A DNA stretch of 64,000 nt from Nemophila menziesii (GCA_029959085.1 JARWIR010000001.1:70680899-70744898), one strand, 5' to 3'; counted from the first letter of the stretch, positions 1-11,369 are shown. A program made the numbers and translations. Notes: generated by a model from the sequence alone, not told the origin.

Positions 1-343
1 TTTCACATGGTTACTCTATTTTGTCAATTTCCAAATCTGGTCAACCACTTTTCTAGCTTTTCTAAAGGGGATCTTTTGGTCCTTTAATTCCTAGACATGG
101 GTTTAACCTTTCTTTCTCAACTTATTATCCTCATATTTGGATATGATATCATCCAAGTACCTAAGAGTTCCACACTTAACACACAAGTTACGCACAAATA
201 GTTCTAAAAGTAACAATTCTTCAAAGCTAGACAAGAAATGAGAAACTATCGACATATAAGGAATAATCCCTCAAATAAGTACAAATTAACTCTAAAAGGA
301 TGTCCCGTGAATAGATTAATATATCACATAAATGGAGATATCA
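1..343 (-). repeat. Athila-like LTR, minus orientation, cut by the window edge
   Basis: The right edge reads GGAGATATCA at 334-343. This is the degenerate terminal motif that closes every minus-orientation LTR of this family in the window (GGAGACATCA at 15743, 33074, 47366 and 61592). It is followed by AGACCC, the complement of the polypurine tract, as at 33075. The LTR starts left of the window, so its length and target duplication cannot be seen. Confidence 0.7.
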
Positions 344-1640
344 AGACCCTCAACTCAAAGATTTATCGTCCTGGCAAAATAAGAATTACACTAGAGAAGT
401 CTCAATAAATTAAGTCAAATAATTATGGAAGAAAAGAATGCAAAGAATGATCCCAAATAAACTACCTAGCAAGTTCGATGTAGTAATATATACAAACTAT
501 ATCAGACATACACTTATCACACTAACAATCAACACGATATATTTCAAGATTAGAGTAGTTTCGCGGTGCAAAATGATAGGTTTTTTGCTTAGTCTGATGT
601 GGTAGCTATAAGTTGTTCCTCGATCCTAACATAGTGTCAATGGTCCACTCAACTACATTCTATTAGCTTAATCTTTTATATATCTCATAATTAGGAATAA
701 AACGGTCTTTAAGGTTGTAATGTTGGCTTAGGTACGATACGATATGGTATATTCTGATAATGTTAAGTGATATTTTGGACCTCTCCTCACTAGCCATCTA
801 CGAATCACCTTACAAATTGAGCTTACACTCAAATATGTTCTCACTCAACAAACTTGATGCGCTTAACAAGCATCCCCAATAGTTCTATTACACTTCTTGA
901 TAATTACATAATGATTCCACTTTGCCGGTTCTTTTCTTTCAATTCTTTTTCATTTTCTTCTTTAAGTTGGCCGTGGCACTCTTTTTGATGTGAGATGTCA
1001 TACTATTTCATTTATTATTTCCTTTTCTTTCTCTCAATAATTTTTTCAATAGACCCCAGAAAAGGGTTACATTACAAGGTGCATCATCAACATAACGCAT
1101 ATACATACAAGCTCAACTCACCCAAAGTGTTTGCCATAAAAGTACCCACCACCCCAAACTCAAGCTCAAAAGACGATTATATTAGTGTTGCGATTCGAGT
1201 GTGTATCATATGAAAAAAGTCATATAATTTAAGGGGTATGACTTATAATGTGGATATAGAGAAAAGACTTATGGGATAAAAGGGGCTAAGAATGATATAA
1301 CAATTAATATTTGGTTACCAATTTAAAAGACAACAAGGGATTTATCAAATTAATGATTTAATCATCTTCCTAACTTACTTTTTCACCTCTAGCACATTCG
1401 TTAAATGAATTTTCAACTAGTTCTGTCCTCACGTTCTACATACCACTCATTCTCCCTATATTCAAATTTACTTCTACATCATTGCTTACTAAACCTCTCT
1501 ATCTTTTTATGGTGTGTTTTCATGTCCATAATCAAATCATACATTTTAGCTAGTTCATAAATACATTACTTAATTAACTCACTAAAGTCATGTTTTTGGG
1601 GGACATAACTAAGAATGTAATCACGATTGATTTTTTTTGA
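344..1640 (-). mobile_element. Athila-like element, 3' internal non-coding remnant
   Basis: This stretch lines up by eye, with many substitutions, to 33075-34330 and, inverted, to 50200-52376. Those are the regions between the envelope-position ORF and the 3' LTR of related elements. Shared landmarks are the phrases 'ctcctcact', 'atatgttctcactcaac' and 'ccactttgccggtt', and a 'caaagggttaca'-like motif near 1060. It joins the LTR at 343, so it is the 3' end of a minus-strand element whose coding part is gone. Short ORFs here (for example 995-1213) are chance frames. Confidence 0.6.
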
Positions 1641-1680
1641 TTCAAAAGTATTGTTTAACTGTTGTCGTCCTACCGAAAAG

Positions 1681-2780
1681 ATATCAAGGCAAAAGGGATT
1701 TTTATAAACATTATTTCAGTGTCACTTGAGAAAATTTATTAGCTTAAATGTAACATAACGACTAAGCAAGACCTGCTAGCCGTATGAAAATAAAATATAT
1801 TATCCGTCCGTATAAGGAAAACCAACACTTAGGCACACGTCCCTAGTAAATCGCAATTAAACAAGAAACTATAACTGGTTGACATTTCATACCACCGTCC
1901 ACCAATTAAACAAAAACCAAAATATAGTTTATAGTTCGAGAATCATGTGAACAAAATTCACTTACCCTTTTTCATATTATAATTTTTTTTTTCATAAATG
2001 AAATACTAATAATAAATGTTAATACGAATATGAATTAACATTAATACTGAAAAGTAATCAAGCTAAAAGGGAATTCTTTAATATGATTTCTTTGTTACTT
2101 GAAACTTTTTACAAACTCAAATATAATAAAACGACAAAACGAAACATACAGATCGTACGATAATAATACATATTATCCGTCAATATAAGACAAATCAACA
2201 CCAAAATCACGTACCCTGAAAGTTGAACTTAAATTACAACCAATATCAACTATCCATACCATCGTTCACCAATCAAGCAAACACTTGGGGAAAGATGTAT
2301 AATTCGAGGATCATTTAAGAAAGTTCTCCTTACTTTTTTCATCCAAAAAATTGTTCTACACAATTACAATATTAAATAACACATGCAAATACGAACATAA
2401 ATAGTTGTCTTTCTAAAAAGAAAAACCAAGCCAAAAAGATAATTCCCTAAACATCATTTCATTGGCACCTGAAGAAGTTCTGTGGACTCAAATGTAATAA
2501 AACAACTAATCAAGACGTAACAAATCATAAGAGAATAAAACACAATATAAGGCACACCAATATCTCGAGAGGCGTTCACAGGAAATCGGATTTCAAAAAA
2601 AAATCTACAACCGACAATCCATACCACTGTCTACCAACTAAGCAACACGCACACGCTCTACTGCAAATTCTAACTAAAAATATAAAAACCGACAATCGAG
2701 AGAAGACAAACTCTAATTACAATTTTTCCTGAAAACACATTTAACTATACAAATCGATTATGAGCAAAACGAAAACTAAA
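1681..2780. repeat. Three diverged tandem copies of a ~366-bp repeat
   Basis: Three copies begin near 1681, 2047 and 2415. Each runs through the same landmarks in the same order: an 'aaagggat/aattc' start, 'cacttgaga' or a variant, 'aaatgtaataaaacgac', 'tattatccgtc.atataag', 'caccaat', 'ccataccaccgtccaccaa' and a closing 'attcgagaatcat'. Copies are clearly related but well diverged, so the array is old. No ORF spans it. It may be a relic satellite or an internal tandem of a lost element. Confidence 0.6.
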
Positions 2781-2959
2781 AAGAAACACATATCGAGCCT
2801 TTTAATGTCATGTGACATTACTCAACTCATTCAAATCCCAAAATAAGATGTAAACTTTAAATTTTGCCCATTTCATATGCCACAAGAATTCATATCATAT
2901 AACCACATATTTCCCTTTTGGTCCCGTATTAATATTTCTTTATGGATCAAAGATCATTC

Positions 2960-3040
2960 TCACTTGTAGGCCCGAGGCCCAGACCCATTGCAACACCTTG
3001 TCTTATAAGAGCGACACAAAAAAGAAAAAGATCGTCAAAT
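2960..3040 (+). promoter_or_regulatory. Probable promoter of the 3.0-5.9 kb locus
   Basis: Two GGCCC motifs at 2967-2982 (taggcccgaggcccag) include the complement of the plant site II element (TGGGCY). That motif is typical of housekeeping and translation-related promoters. A TATA-like 'cttataaga' follows at 3002-3010. A C/T-rich leader and a splice-donor candidate (CAGAG/gtaatg, intron from 3124) lie downstream. The arrangement looks like a real core promoter; activity is inferred. Confidence 0.45.
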
Positions 3041-4207
3041 TGAGAAATACCCTTGCGCCGTTCCTCACTCTTCCCTCCCCCAAATCTCAAGCAGTAGAGC
3101 AGCCGAACAGAACATCAACAGAGGTAATGAATGATCTGTTACAAGATCAGTTAATGTAGATCTTTTGCTAAGTAATTCTTCTTTTTTGTGTAAATTTTTC
3201 CTCAGTTATACCGTTATTCTTGTTATGTGAACATGAATTAGTATCATTAAATATGATTTTGATAGCTGTTTTCTGTTTTCTGAAATTTATTTTGGTGATT
3301 TGTTCTTAGTATATGAAGGCGTGAATTTGCAAAGGTGAATGATATAATATGGACTCATATAGTTAGAAATGATAAGTAAAAGTTTCCTTTTTGTGTAGGC
3401 TAATTGCACATTTGTCTGTGTGTTAATGAAATAGCAAATTAAATCTCATAACAATATTGATTTTTTACTGGTTTAATTGCACCATTAGTCCTCGCTAAGG
3501 GGCAGATTTGCTACATTTTAGAGTACCGTAGGGATATATTTGGATATTGTGCATAATACGTCTGACGCAATTTACTAGTTTTTTATTTGTCTTGATTTTT
3601 GGTGTAGTTATATCTTTCTTATCGAATGATCTTGTTGTATCTCAGCAAAGTTAATGCAAATGCTATGCATACTTCTTGTTATTTTAATTTTGATTGTAAT
3701 TGTTATATTGACTCGCCTAATTGAAAATGATAATATGGCTGTTTTCATACTTGGAGTTAAGTGCACACTGGTCTATTTGTTATGTGATATAGTCAAATAT
3801 ACCAGGTGTTATACCAATTCCAATACTTTTTGAACAATTGGTCCCTGCAGAGGGACAAATTTGTCACATCCTAAAATGTCATGAGTATACTTGCTATTTT
3901 TTTTTGAAACACATGGATTTACTGGTGCAGTTTACTTTATTTTTAATTGTTCTGTTTTATATGTAGAAATATTGGATCACGTGATATCCAGGGAAGGATC
4001 AAGGATTTTCACTCAGGGCTCATATTCAAGGAAAGGCTTGAGCGAGAAAAGAAAAAAATGATCAGTGTTTGAAAAAAGAAGGAGTTGAATTTAAAAGCTT
4101 CAAAAGTGTTGAAAGAAAAGAGAAAAAGTCAGAATCATCAAGAATCAGATGAAAGGGAAAGAGAGGAGTTGAGCAACAGTGTTCAACAGCGTAAGAGAAA
4201 GCCTCTT

Positions 4208-5196
4208 CCTCACGCAAACCGGGACCCACGTGTTAAAATTCTTTTCCGTAGATAATGAAGGGTGAGATTCTCTTTTTATTTTGAAATTAGTTTTGCATTC
4301 ATCAAAAAGTATGTCATGCATTTATAACTTATATTTTAGTAATTTAGAATTTTTTATATGGACGGGAAAGGCCAATGTGTATGTCTTAGCCATAGTGTCA
4401 CGTAGTCACATCTTTGCTGTAACGCACCCTTATAATCACGCATATGTACACACACATTGTTTACAAAGTGAGGACCTAAAAGAAATTAATAATAACCTTG
4501 CGCCGTACTTCATTTTCTAAATTTGTGAAGATTATGTTTATCTTGAATATCAATTTTAGTCCTCCAAACTCCGATTTAGAGTAAGAAGCTACATTGTTCT
4601 TCTGATTCATTTTTGATAAAATATTTTCTATATTATATAGTTAGCGCTATGTTATTCCTTGCGATTGCTATATCTATGTTAGGATTTTTTGCTGTCTAAC
4701 AGAGGATAGCAAAAAATCCTAATATAGAAATTACATTCAAAAGGGATAACATAACGCTAATTATATAATGTAGAAAATATTTTGATAAAGTTGATTTAGA
4801 AGAACAAAAATGTAGCGTCTTACTCTAAATCAGAGTTTGGAGGACTAAAATTGAGATTCAGGGTAAATATGATTTTCACAGATTTAGAAAATGAGGTGTG
4901 GCGCAAGGTTATGCTTGATTTTTTTTAGATCCTCACTTTGTAAACAATATGTGTTTACATGTGTGATTATAAGGGTGCATTATAGCAAGGATGTGACTAC
5001 TTTGTTACGATGGTTAAGGCATACGCATTTGCCTTTCCCTGTCCATAAAAAAAAATTTAAATTACTAAAATTAAAAGTTATAAATGCATGATGCAATTTT
5101 CGATGAATGCAAAAGTAATTTTAAAATAAGAAGAAAATCTCATTCTTCATTATCCAAGGAAAATTATTTAACATGTGCGTCCCAGTTTGCATGAGG
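4208..5196. repeat. Long inverted repeat, arms ~487 bp, 14-bp loop
   Basis: The left arm 4208-4693 and right arm 4708-5196 are reverse complements along their whole length with scattered mismatches and small indels, roughly 80-85% identical by eye. The centre is aggattttttgct (4681-4693), a 14-base spacer, then agcaaaaaatcct (4708-4720). Matching landmarks include 'cctcacgcaaac' against the complement of 5185-5196, 'tagtcctccaaactc' and 'gtttacaaagtgagga'. Transcription through it would make a ~480-bp hairpin. The outer left arm overlaps the candidate exon 3967-4261. ORFs at 4281-4520 and 4891-5091 are arm shadows. Confidence 0.85.
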
Positions 5197-5239
5197 ACGT
5201 GACTATAATTTGATTATTCTCGTGAGTCCCAATGCCCAT

Positions 5240-5640
5240 ATATCATTACATGGTAACACCGTCTTGTAAAATATGTGAAATGAATTGAAAGATAAGATTT
5301 TTAGCTCAAGATTGAAGAGATGATTGTTTATGCTTAGTGTGGTATGTTTCTTTTTTCCATTCGAGCAATGTATTTATTTTTTACTATTTTTGTGCCCAAA
5401 CAGAAGTTTTAAGGATCAGACTCACAATCCTTGTTATATAAAACCACTGAATTATATGTTTAAATTTGTGATAATGGTTAATTTTTGTGATACATTGTTT
5501 CTTTGGTAGTGAAGGAATTTGGGATTGTTTGTGAGGTGGTAATTGCACCATGATCCTTATTTTATATTAAATAGCAAATTGTATACATGTGTTTAAAGAA
5601 GTATCAACCATACAAGGTGGTTAATTTCTAAATAATGATT
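5240..5640 (+). repeat. Duplicate of the DUF3527 gene 5'UTR/intron segment
   Basis: This segment is about 80% similar to 11461-11830. Shared phrases include 'gagatttttagctcaagattgaagag', 'tataaaaccac' and 'tttgtgata'. Others are 'tgtgatacattgtt', 'tttgggattgtt' and 'catgtgtttaaagaagtat'. In the second copy it covers the 5'UTR exon end and intron of the DUF3527 gene. It is therefore a segmental copy of that gene's 5' end, or the two leaders share an ancestor. Confidence 0.75.
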
Positions 5641-5950
5641 TTTTTTAGTTATATTTACTTGCCTACACTTTCTGTACAGGAGGGATCAAACAATCGGGTT
5701 TAAGTATAGATGCTTTACTTCTCGATATGAGGCGCCAACAATGACAATGGTGGGCCAAGTGTTGATGAGAATTGTGTTTGCTAGGATGCAATTCTTTTTT
5801 ACCGACAATAAGACTGTAAATTTTTTGATAAAGGATTTGATTATTTGGATACAGTCACATAGTTTATTTGACTTTATTATGTTGGATTATATTCTTTTCC
5901 GATGAGGTTTCATAGACAAAGCTTTGTCTCAAAAGTTTCGTCAAACCTTT

Positions 5951-6524
5951 TTCAGTAACTACAGTGTTGTAATTTTTATTACAAATTTGAGATTCTTCTT
6001 ATTATCATTTTTTAATCTAAGCATGTTGTCTTCTACGCCATTTATACTGTTTTTACTTCGAAAAATTCATTAACACTGTGATTGTGAATATTGAAGGGGT
6101 TTTTTTTTTTTTTTTTTGTTCAGGTAGCCACTCGACCAAAATAAAATAAATTTTTTATGTCCGTCACCATAAGTCATCACCTTCATCTCCCTTTCAATAT
6201 GTAGTTAGCCAATGAAACTCCACTTCACGCGCTATTACAGCAACTCACAACACCCCCACACACACTCAATCCAATCCTAAATATAAGTTTTTTTATCTCC
6301 AATTTTTTTTGGATCCGCCCTGTTAGTAAGATGATTTGTTTCACATACCTTATCTTTTTACATATATTGTCATTTATGTGAGGTTTTTCTCCTAATGCTT
6401 ATTTGTTTTGTATTTTACTTTTAAATATCTGTTTTAATATCTTACTTTTAAATATCTGTTTTAATATTTTACTTACTGATTATTCTTAGCGCATAAGTTT
6501 TTTTTTTTTTCAGGATTTAACAAA
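5951..6524. other. No gene seen; AT-rich spacer
   Basis: The stretch is AT-rich with T-homopolymer runs (6100-6118, 6500-6512) and a small direct repeat of 'tttaaatatctgttttaatat' type at 6420-6470. I see no coding or structural feature. Confidence 0.5.
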
Positions 6525-6534
6525 GTATACATGC

Positions 6535-7361
6535 AGGGGCGGATCCAGACACTAATTTGAGGGGGGGCTTGAAATATATAGGAGTTTGGGGTCAATTTTT
6601 TTGAAATTTTTAAAGTTAAAAAATATGACACATAAATATATAACTATCAATGTCAAGATACAAATATAATAATCTAACACCATTACGTTCTTAGTCTCTT
6701 TTGTTGATGAACTTAATAATTAGTATTTATCCAAAAAATATACAAATCAACACCATTACACTTAATTTATATAATATTGTTAGTATTGAATTAATATATA
6801 TGTTATATTAATATTCTAATTTACAAATATGTTTAATAAATTATTTACAAAAGTTAAACATTGAAGTAGTGTAAATAATAAATTACTAAGTATTATTACC
6901 CTCATACTCAAAATAGAGAACATATTCGTATACAAAATTCGTAATATTTAATAAGTCGATCGTATAAAAATTGATAATTTATAACTTTAATTTAGTATAT
7001 TAAAAAATAAGAATATTTTTCGTTAAAAGTTAAAATATAAGAATAAAATTGAAATCTTATTCTTATTTTATATTGAACTTATTTTCGAATCAAATCATGT
7101 ATTATGTGTATTGTGTAAAAAGATAAAACAATTGCTAAGATTCAAACACCTAACCTCCATTCTAAATTCTAACATATAAAGATACTAAACCACTAAGCCA
7201 CAATAACTTCTATGTTTATTTAAACATGCATGTTTTACATAAACGTTCAGAAGAAACTAATTATTTTTCGAGACAAAATTACATTTACGTATCATAAAAT
7301 TTACGAGTTCAGGGGGGGGGGGGGCTTGAGCCCCCCCTGGTCCCACTAAGGATCCGCCATT
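6535..7361. mobile_element. Non-autonomous DNA transposon (MULE-like) with 10-bp target duplication
   Basis: The 827-bp element is flanked by perfect direct repeats gtatacatgc at 6525-6534 and 7362-7371. Ends are aggggcggatcc and, complemented on the right, aatggcggatcc. It has no coding capacity and its interior is very AT-rich. Next to the right end is a G/C hairpin (about 7311-7339: a G-run, gcttgag, then a C-run). A 9-10-bp duplication points to the Mutator-like superfamily. The 'ggcggatcc' end type is common in dicot short elements. Confidence 0.8.
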
Positions 7362-7439
7362 GTATACATGCCAAAACATTAATATCTTATCCCTAATTTA
7401 CAAAATGAGTTACAAACTGTTGCAACACCTCATCCTTGA

Positions 7440-8090
7440 TTGTTTGCTACCCTCTACCTAACTTTCTTTACAAGTCTGTGCCCTTCCGTTGAATCGTCTC
7501 GTAATATGTTCAAAACTTATTGACCCACCTAATTGGATCTGACTCCAGATTTTCAAGATTGTCAGGTGGATACTCCAACTTGTTGTTGACCGTTGCTTGA
7601 TACCTTGAATAAGTTCAAGGTTATTGCAGAGATTGGTCTTCGTCTCATTGGGGTATTCCTTATGTTTCCTTGTTGCTTCCAGAAACGCCTGAGCTTTTCC
7701 TTCAATAACAGAGATACTCAACACTATTCGGTCAACGGTAATTCCTTACCTTGTGTAATGTTGTACTAGTCCAAAACGTGTCATACTGTTTGCGTTTTTA
7801 AAAGAGGCATCTCGGTACTAATTGATATCTGACTCGGGAGGGAAAGTTGACGTGTTGTTTGATCTTAGTCCGAACGTGGTAGTTGTGTGGGTTGAAACGT
7901 CCGACATGTGTCCTCAAACAATTCATGCATAGCTTTATTAGTGACAAAAATAACAGACTCACAGTCAATAGGAAATTCCTTATGAATACACTTAACTTTC
8001 CAAATGTTCCAAATAAACACAAAAATATACGTGCCCACTTCGCGCTCATCCCAGTCGCCTTGAGTGAAAGTGTGTATTATATGTAGTACT
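7440..8090 (-). pseudogene. LINE ORF2 C-terminal remnant (RNase H-like)
   Basis: Read on the minus strand, 8075-7990 encodes a FIWNIWKVK-like linker that typically precedes the RNase H domain of plant LINEs. 7740-7458 encodes an RNase H-like stretch with the landmarks AQAFLEATRKHKE, NLELIQGI and FEHITRRFNGRAQ. Frameshifts and stops separate the parts, so this is a dead fragment. It lies just beyond the 6535-7361 transposon. Confidence 0.5.
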
Positions 8091-8329
8091 TAGGAACTGA
8101 TACTTCTATGTCGTTATCCTGGACTCAAATCTGAAGAGGAGATTCTGCCAAATAATCTGAGATATTGTACACGCAAGAAGCATATGTTTTATTTTGTCAT
8201 AGAAGAAACGAACCAACTAACAAGAATTATCTAATACCTCTATTTCTACAAATTAAACAAACACTGTTATAAAAATCGACGATCGAGTTGTTAGGACACT
8301 TCAAGACGTCAATATCCTATCTTGCTCAC

Positions 8330-8530
8330 TTAGCAAGCTTGTCCGACATCCCGTTAAAGTCTCTTCTCACATGGTAGACTTTCCAGTTTGGGAACTTACC
8401 CATCCATCTCTAGACTTCGACAACCACCGGTTAAATTCTCTAGTTAATTCCATTTCTTTGATTAATACCCTGAGTAATTTCAAGGTTATCAGAGTAAAAT
8501 GAACAACTCTGAAGAGACATATGTTCAGTA
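8330..8530 (-). pseudogene. Second LINE RNase H fragment, minus strand
   Basis: The minus strand reads SDNLEITQGINQRN, then, after stops, FPNWKVYHVRRDFNGMSDKLAK. This matches the plant LINE RNase H pattern of a DNLE motif followed by H-V-x-R-x-x-N-x-x-x-D-x-L-A. It closely resembles the better-preserved copy at 37350-37560 (NNLEVIQGI, FPLWKVIHIKRDFN). Stops within the segment show it is dead. Confidence 0.5.
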
Positions 8531-8879
8531 TTCTTAGATTGTTGTGGACACCAGATATAGTCCTTTGTGTCAGCACATTGTTGTTTGTATGAATGTAAAT
8601 GTGTAGGTATAACATTGGTATATTTGATTTTTGAAATATTAAAAACCTAACCAATTGGTTTTTTTGGCTCGGTTTTTTCGGGTTTTTGGTTTAGTTTTGT
8701 ATTCAGGTTTTCGTTTGCTCATCCCTACTATATGTTAATTGGATAATGGAGTGTGTAACAACTCTTACATATTCGGTGTCAATCAATGATGAAGTTCATG
8801 AATTTTTCAAGGGTAAAAAAGGCTTGAGACTCCCTCTCACTCCGTGTTTTAATTTTGTGTCTTGAATATATTATGAGAC

Positions 8880-10480
8880 TTTGTGGATTTAAGTAACACC
8901 TAATATATAGAAAAATCAAGATCACACAATTTCCTTTTGCAGATGATCTCATGTTACTTGTTAAAGGAGGTCCTATGGTGGTGAAGATTCTCACAGATAG
9001 TTTGAGTAATTCAATAATTTCTCCAATTAAATGTGTTTAAATCGAATATTTCTTATGTAGAAATTAAAAATGGCGCTTGAGATATATTGGAATACTTAAC
9101 TTGAGAAGGGAGAAATGCCGTTTGATACTTGGGTTTGCAACTTGAAATTTTGGTATTGCTTTATAGAGATTACAAGCCTCTTATTGATACATTTGAGTAT
9201 TATGGTTGATCTTGGAACACCCATTCTCTATCTTATATAGGTCTGTTGGAATGTATAAATGTAGCTAAAATGGATTTTCGCTTCTGAAAAAGTTTGGGAG
9301 TTGAAGGATGAGATTGAAACTTCTCTTGAGAATGTGAAAGGTGAGAAAATATTATTTATATGGTAACCCTCGACCGACAATCTTTCCACCACCAATATCT
9401 TCCTAGTGGTGAGTATTAAACTTGATATAACAAGTTTTATGATGTCTTTTGACGCCGATCTCTTTCAAGACTTTGGACTAATATTGGTGGGATATATGCG
9501 TAACTCCTAACCATTACAAAAGAGGTTTAAAACAAAAAATCGGATGATATATATAGATTTAGATCCAATTTGTGGGTTATATGGTGAGGATTTCGAATCG
9601 AATAATCATTTTTCTTAATGTGCTTATGTCAATATCATTTGGAATGAGGTAACTAAGTGGTTAGGTATTGAGAAATAAAATGAACAATATTTTGAGCTTA
9701 CTAGAATAGCTTAAGAAACTAAAAGTAAGGAAGAATTGGAGAGTAAAAGTATGACAAGTTGCCTTTTCCACTATGATGTATTACATCTAGTAAGTAAAAA
9801 AATCTTGTTATGAGAGATTCAACACTCTCGAAAGCGGCGGTTCTTAAGAAAATAAAAGTATGCATATTTTCTATTATATTCGTGTTGTAGTTCTGTCATA
9901 CCCCATTATGAAAGTGAGATTTTTATTGTAACTCATTGAGATATTACTTACACTAATGAAAAAGATTTCCGGAAAAATCTTTGGCTCATTAACACTATTT
10001 ATGATTCTCTTTCTATTCTAAATAATTTGAATATCAATCCTATTGCTATACATGTTGATGTTTCTCATAATGATACATTTAACATATGCTATTGTTGCTT
10101 GTGTCTTCAGTAACTCTTAGGACCTCTTTTTGGATGGACACTCATGTAATTTTATAGCAAACTCACCAGTAGAAGCAGAACTAATTGAGATTAGGAATGC
10201 AATGTCAAAGGCAAGAAGTCACCACCAATATCACTTCCACCTTAAAAATGTCTCCCTTACTGTTTAAAACCTCTCCAATCAAGAACAACACTTAGCAATA
10301 GATTTCTACAACTGCTTTTTGAAGATGTCTTATTACTTGCAAAAGACTTTCATGTCTCCCTCTCACACATTAATTGGAGATAAAACAAGACAACTAATTG
10401 ACTTGCGAGACAAGAGATGTTTAATATTTTGCCTTGTAATTGGGCTTCTCACCTCCTTCTAATTAGTTACCCTACTTAGA
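8880..10480 (+). pseudogene. LINE (L1-type) ORF2 remnant: RT, zinc-binding, RNase H
   Basis: Pieces occur in the expected order. Around 8925-9000 the frame reads FPFADDLMLLVKGGP, the core of a non-LTR reverse transcriptase with catalytic ADD. 9560-9680 reads DPICGLYGEDFESNNHF followed by an IIWNEVTKWLG tail, matching the RT zinc-binding domain. 10150-10470 encodes SPVEAELIEIRNAMSKA, matching the start of an RNase H (RVT_3) domain. Many stops and frameshifts separate them, so it is an old, inactive insertion. No poly(A) tail or target duplication was identified. Confidence 0.6.
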
Positions 10481-11330
10481 TGTGATTTATCACCGACTAG
10501 TGTAAGCTAAAACAACTGAACTTATTGTAATATGTTCATTTTTATCTTAATCTATCTTTAGATAAATATTAAATTAGATTTTTGAATTTAGGTATACATT
10601 GTTGTCTAAAAAATAAAAAAAGGAATTTAGGTATACATTAACAAAATACAACTTTCAAAGTTTTAATGCATATTGCTACCACCGTTTACCTGAGCCAAAA
10701 CAAAAAAATAAAAATTAGTTGTACATTTAAGTATACACATCTAGCCTTCTCACTTAAATCTGCCAAATGTTATTTATGTTATATTAAATTAAATGAAAAG
10801 CATCTAATCTACATTTCCCCATAACATAAAATACTAATAATTGGGCGTGGCAGTGATTCCCACATTTAATTATTAGTCTTGTCTCTTCTTGCTTAGACCA
10901 GTCAAGCTCCCAAAACACCCTTCACTCAAACACTCATCTAACTTATCTTCAAGGGGTACATTTGACCTTCTCACTTTCACTAGTAGTATCTTCAAGAATT
11001 TCCCCACAAACAAACAATGTCATCAAAAGCCACACTACACTAAAAAGAGTACACAAACAAATGAACATTTAAAACACACACAAAAGTTCATTAATTATTT
11101 TAGTAATTCTATGATTATCAATGAATTTGGACCAGTAATTTTATAAATTTTTAATTTGCATTTTATCTCAAATAAAAAAATTCTAGATAAATTTGGATTA
11201 TACCCCCAAACCCATAGATGTTGTTACTGAGTACCCTCAAATTATAGGTTTTTTTTGGAATCATAATAAATAGTATAACATGTATTAAAAGAACACACCC
11301 ACTACATAGGACACTCACTCGTCATTTTCT
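10481..11330. other. Intergenic region upstream of the DUF3527 gene
   Basis: I see no supported gene. The open frame at 10889-11146 lacks recognisable features and lies where upstream regulatory or leader sequence of the DUF3527 gene would be. The DNA is AT-rich with several A/T homopolymers. Confidence 0.5.
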
Positions 11331-11345
11331 CTCCATAAATATATA
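11331..11345 (+). promoter_or_regulatory. Putative TATA box of the DUF3527 gene
   Basis: 'ctccataaatatata' lies about 520 bp before the start codon. It precedes a leader that ends in a good donor at 11554/11555. A C/A-rich stretch downstream fits a transcription start near 11370. The assignment is inferred from spacing only. Confidence 0.4.
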
Positions 11346-11369
11346 CACATATAATATATATCCACACAA

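Larger units (their letters stand above)
3035..5950 (+). pseudogene. Putative transcribed locus of unknown function, probably decayed
   Basis: A promoter-like block is followed by a leader ending in a good donor at 3123/3124. An acceptor (atgtag) at 3966 opens a candidate exon 3967-4261, and another acceptor (tgtacag) at 5679 opens a 3' exon. The middle exon is open in one frame from 3968 except for a TGA at 4070-4072. After the TGA, 60 codons run to a TAA at 4253-4255; they are rich in Lys, Arg and Glu and end in PRVKILFRR. I do not recognise the protein. The 3' part of this exon and the following intron are copied in inverted orientation (4208-5196). The locus could be a pseudogene, a gene with an unrecognised frame, or a non-coding transcript. 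Confidence 0.35.

Noticed and set aside
10889..11146. 85-codon frame upstream of the DUF3527 gene
   Set aside because: Low-complexity composition, no family motif, and a position that fits upstream or leader sequence.
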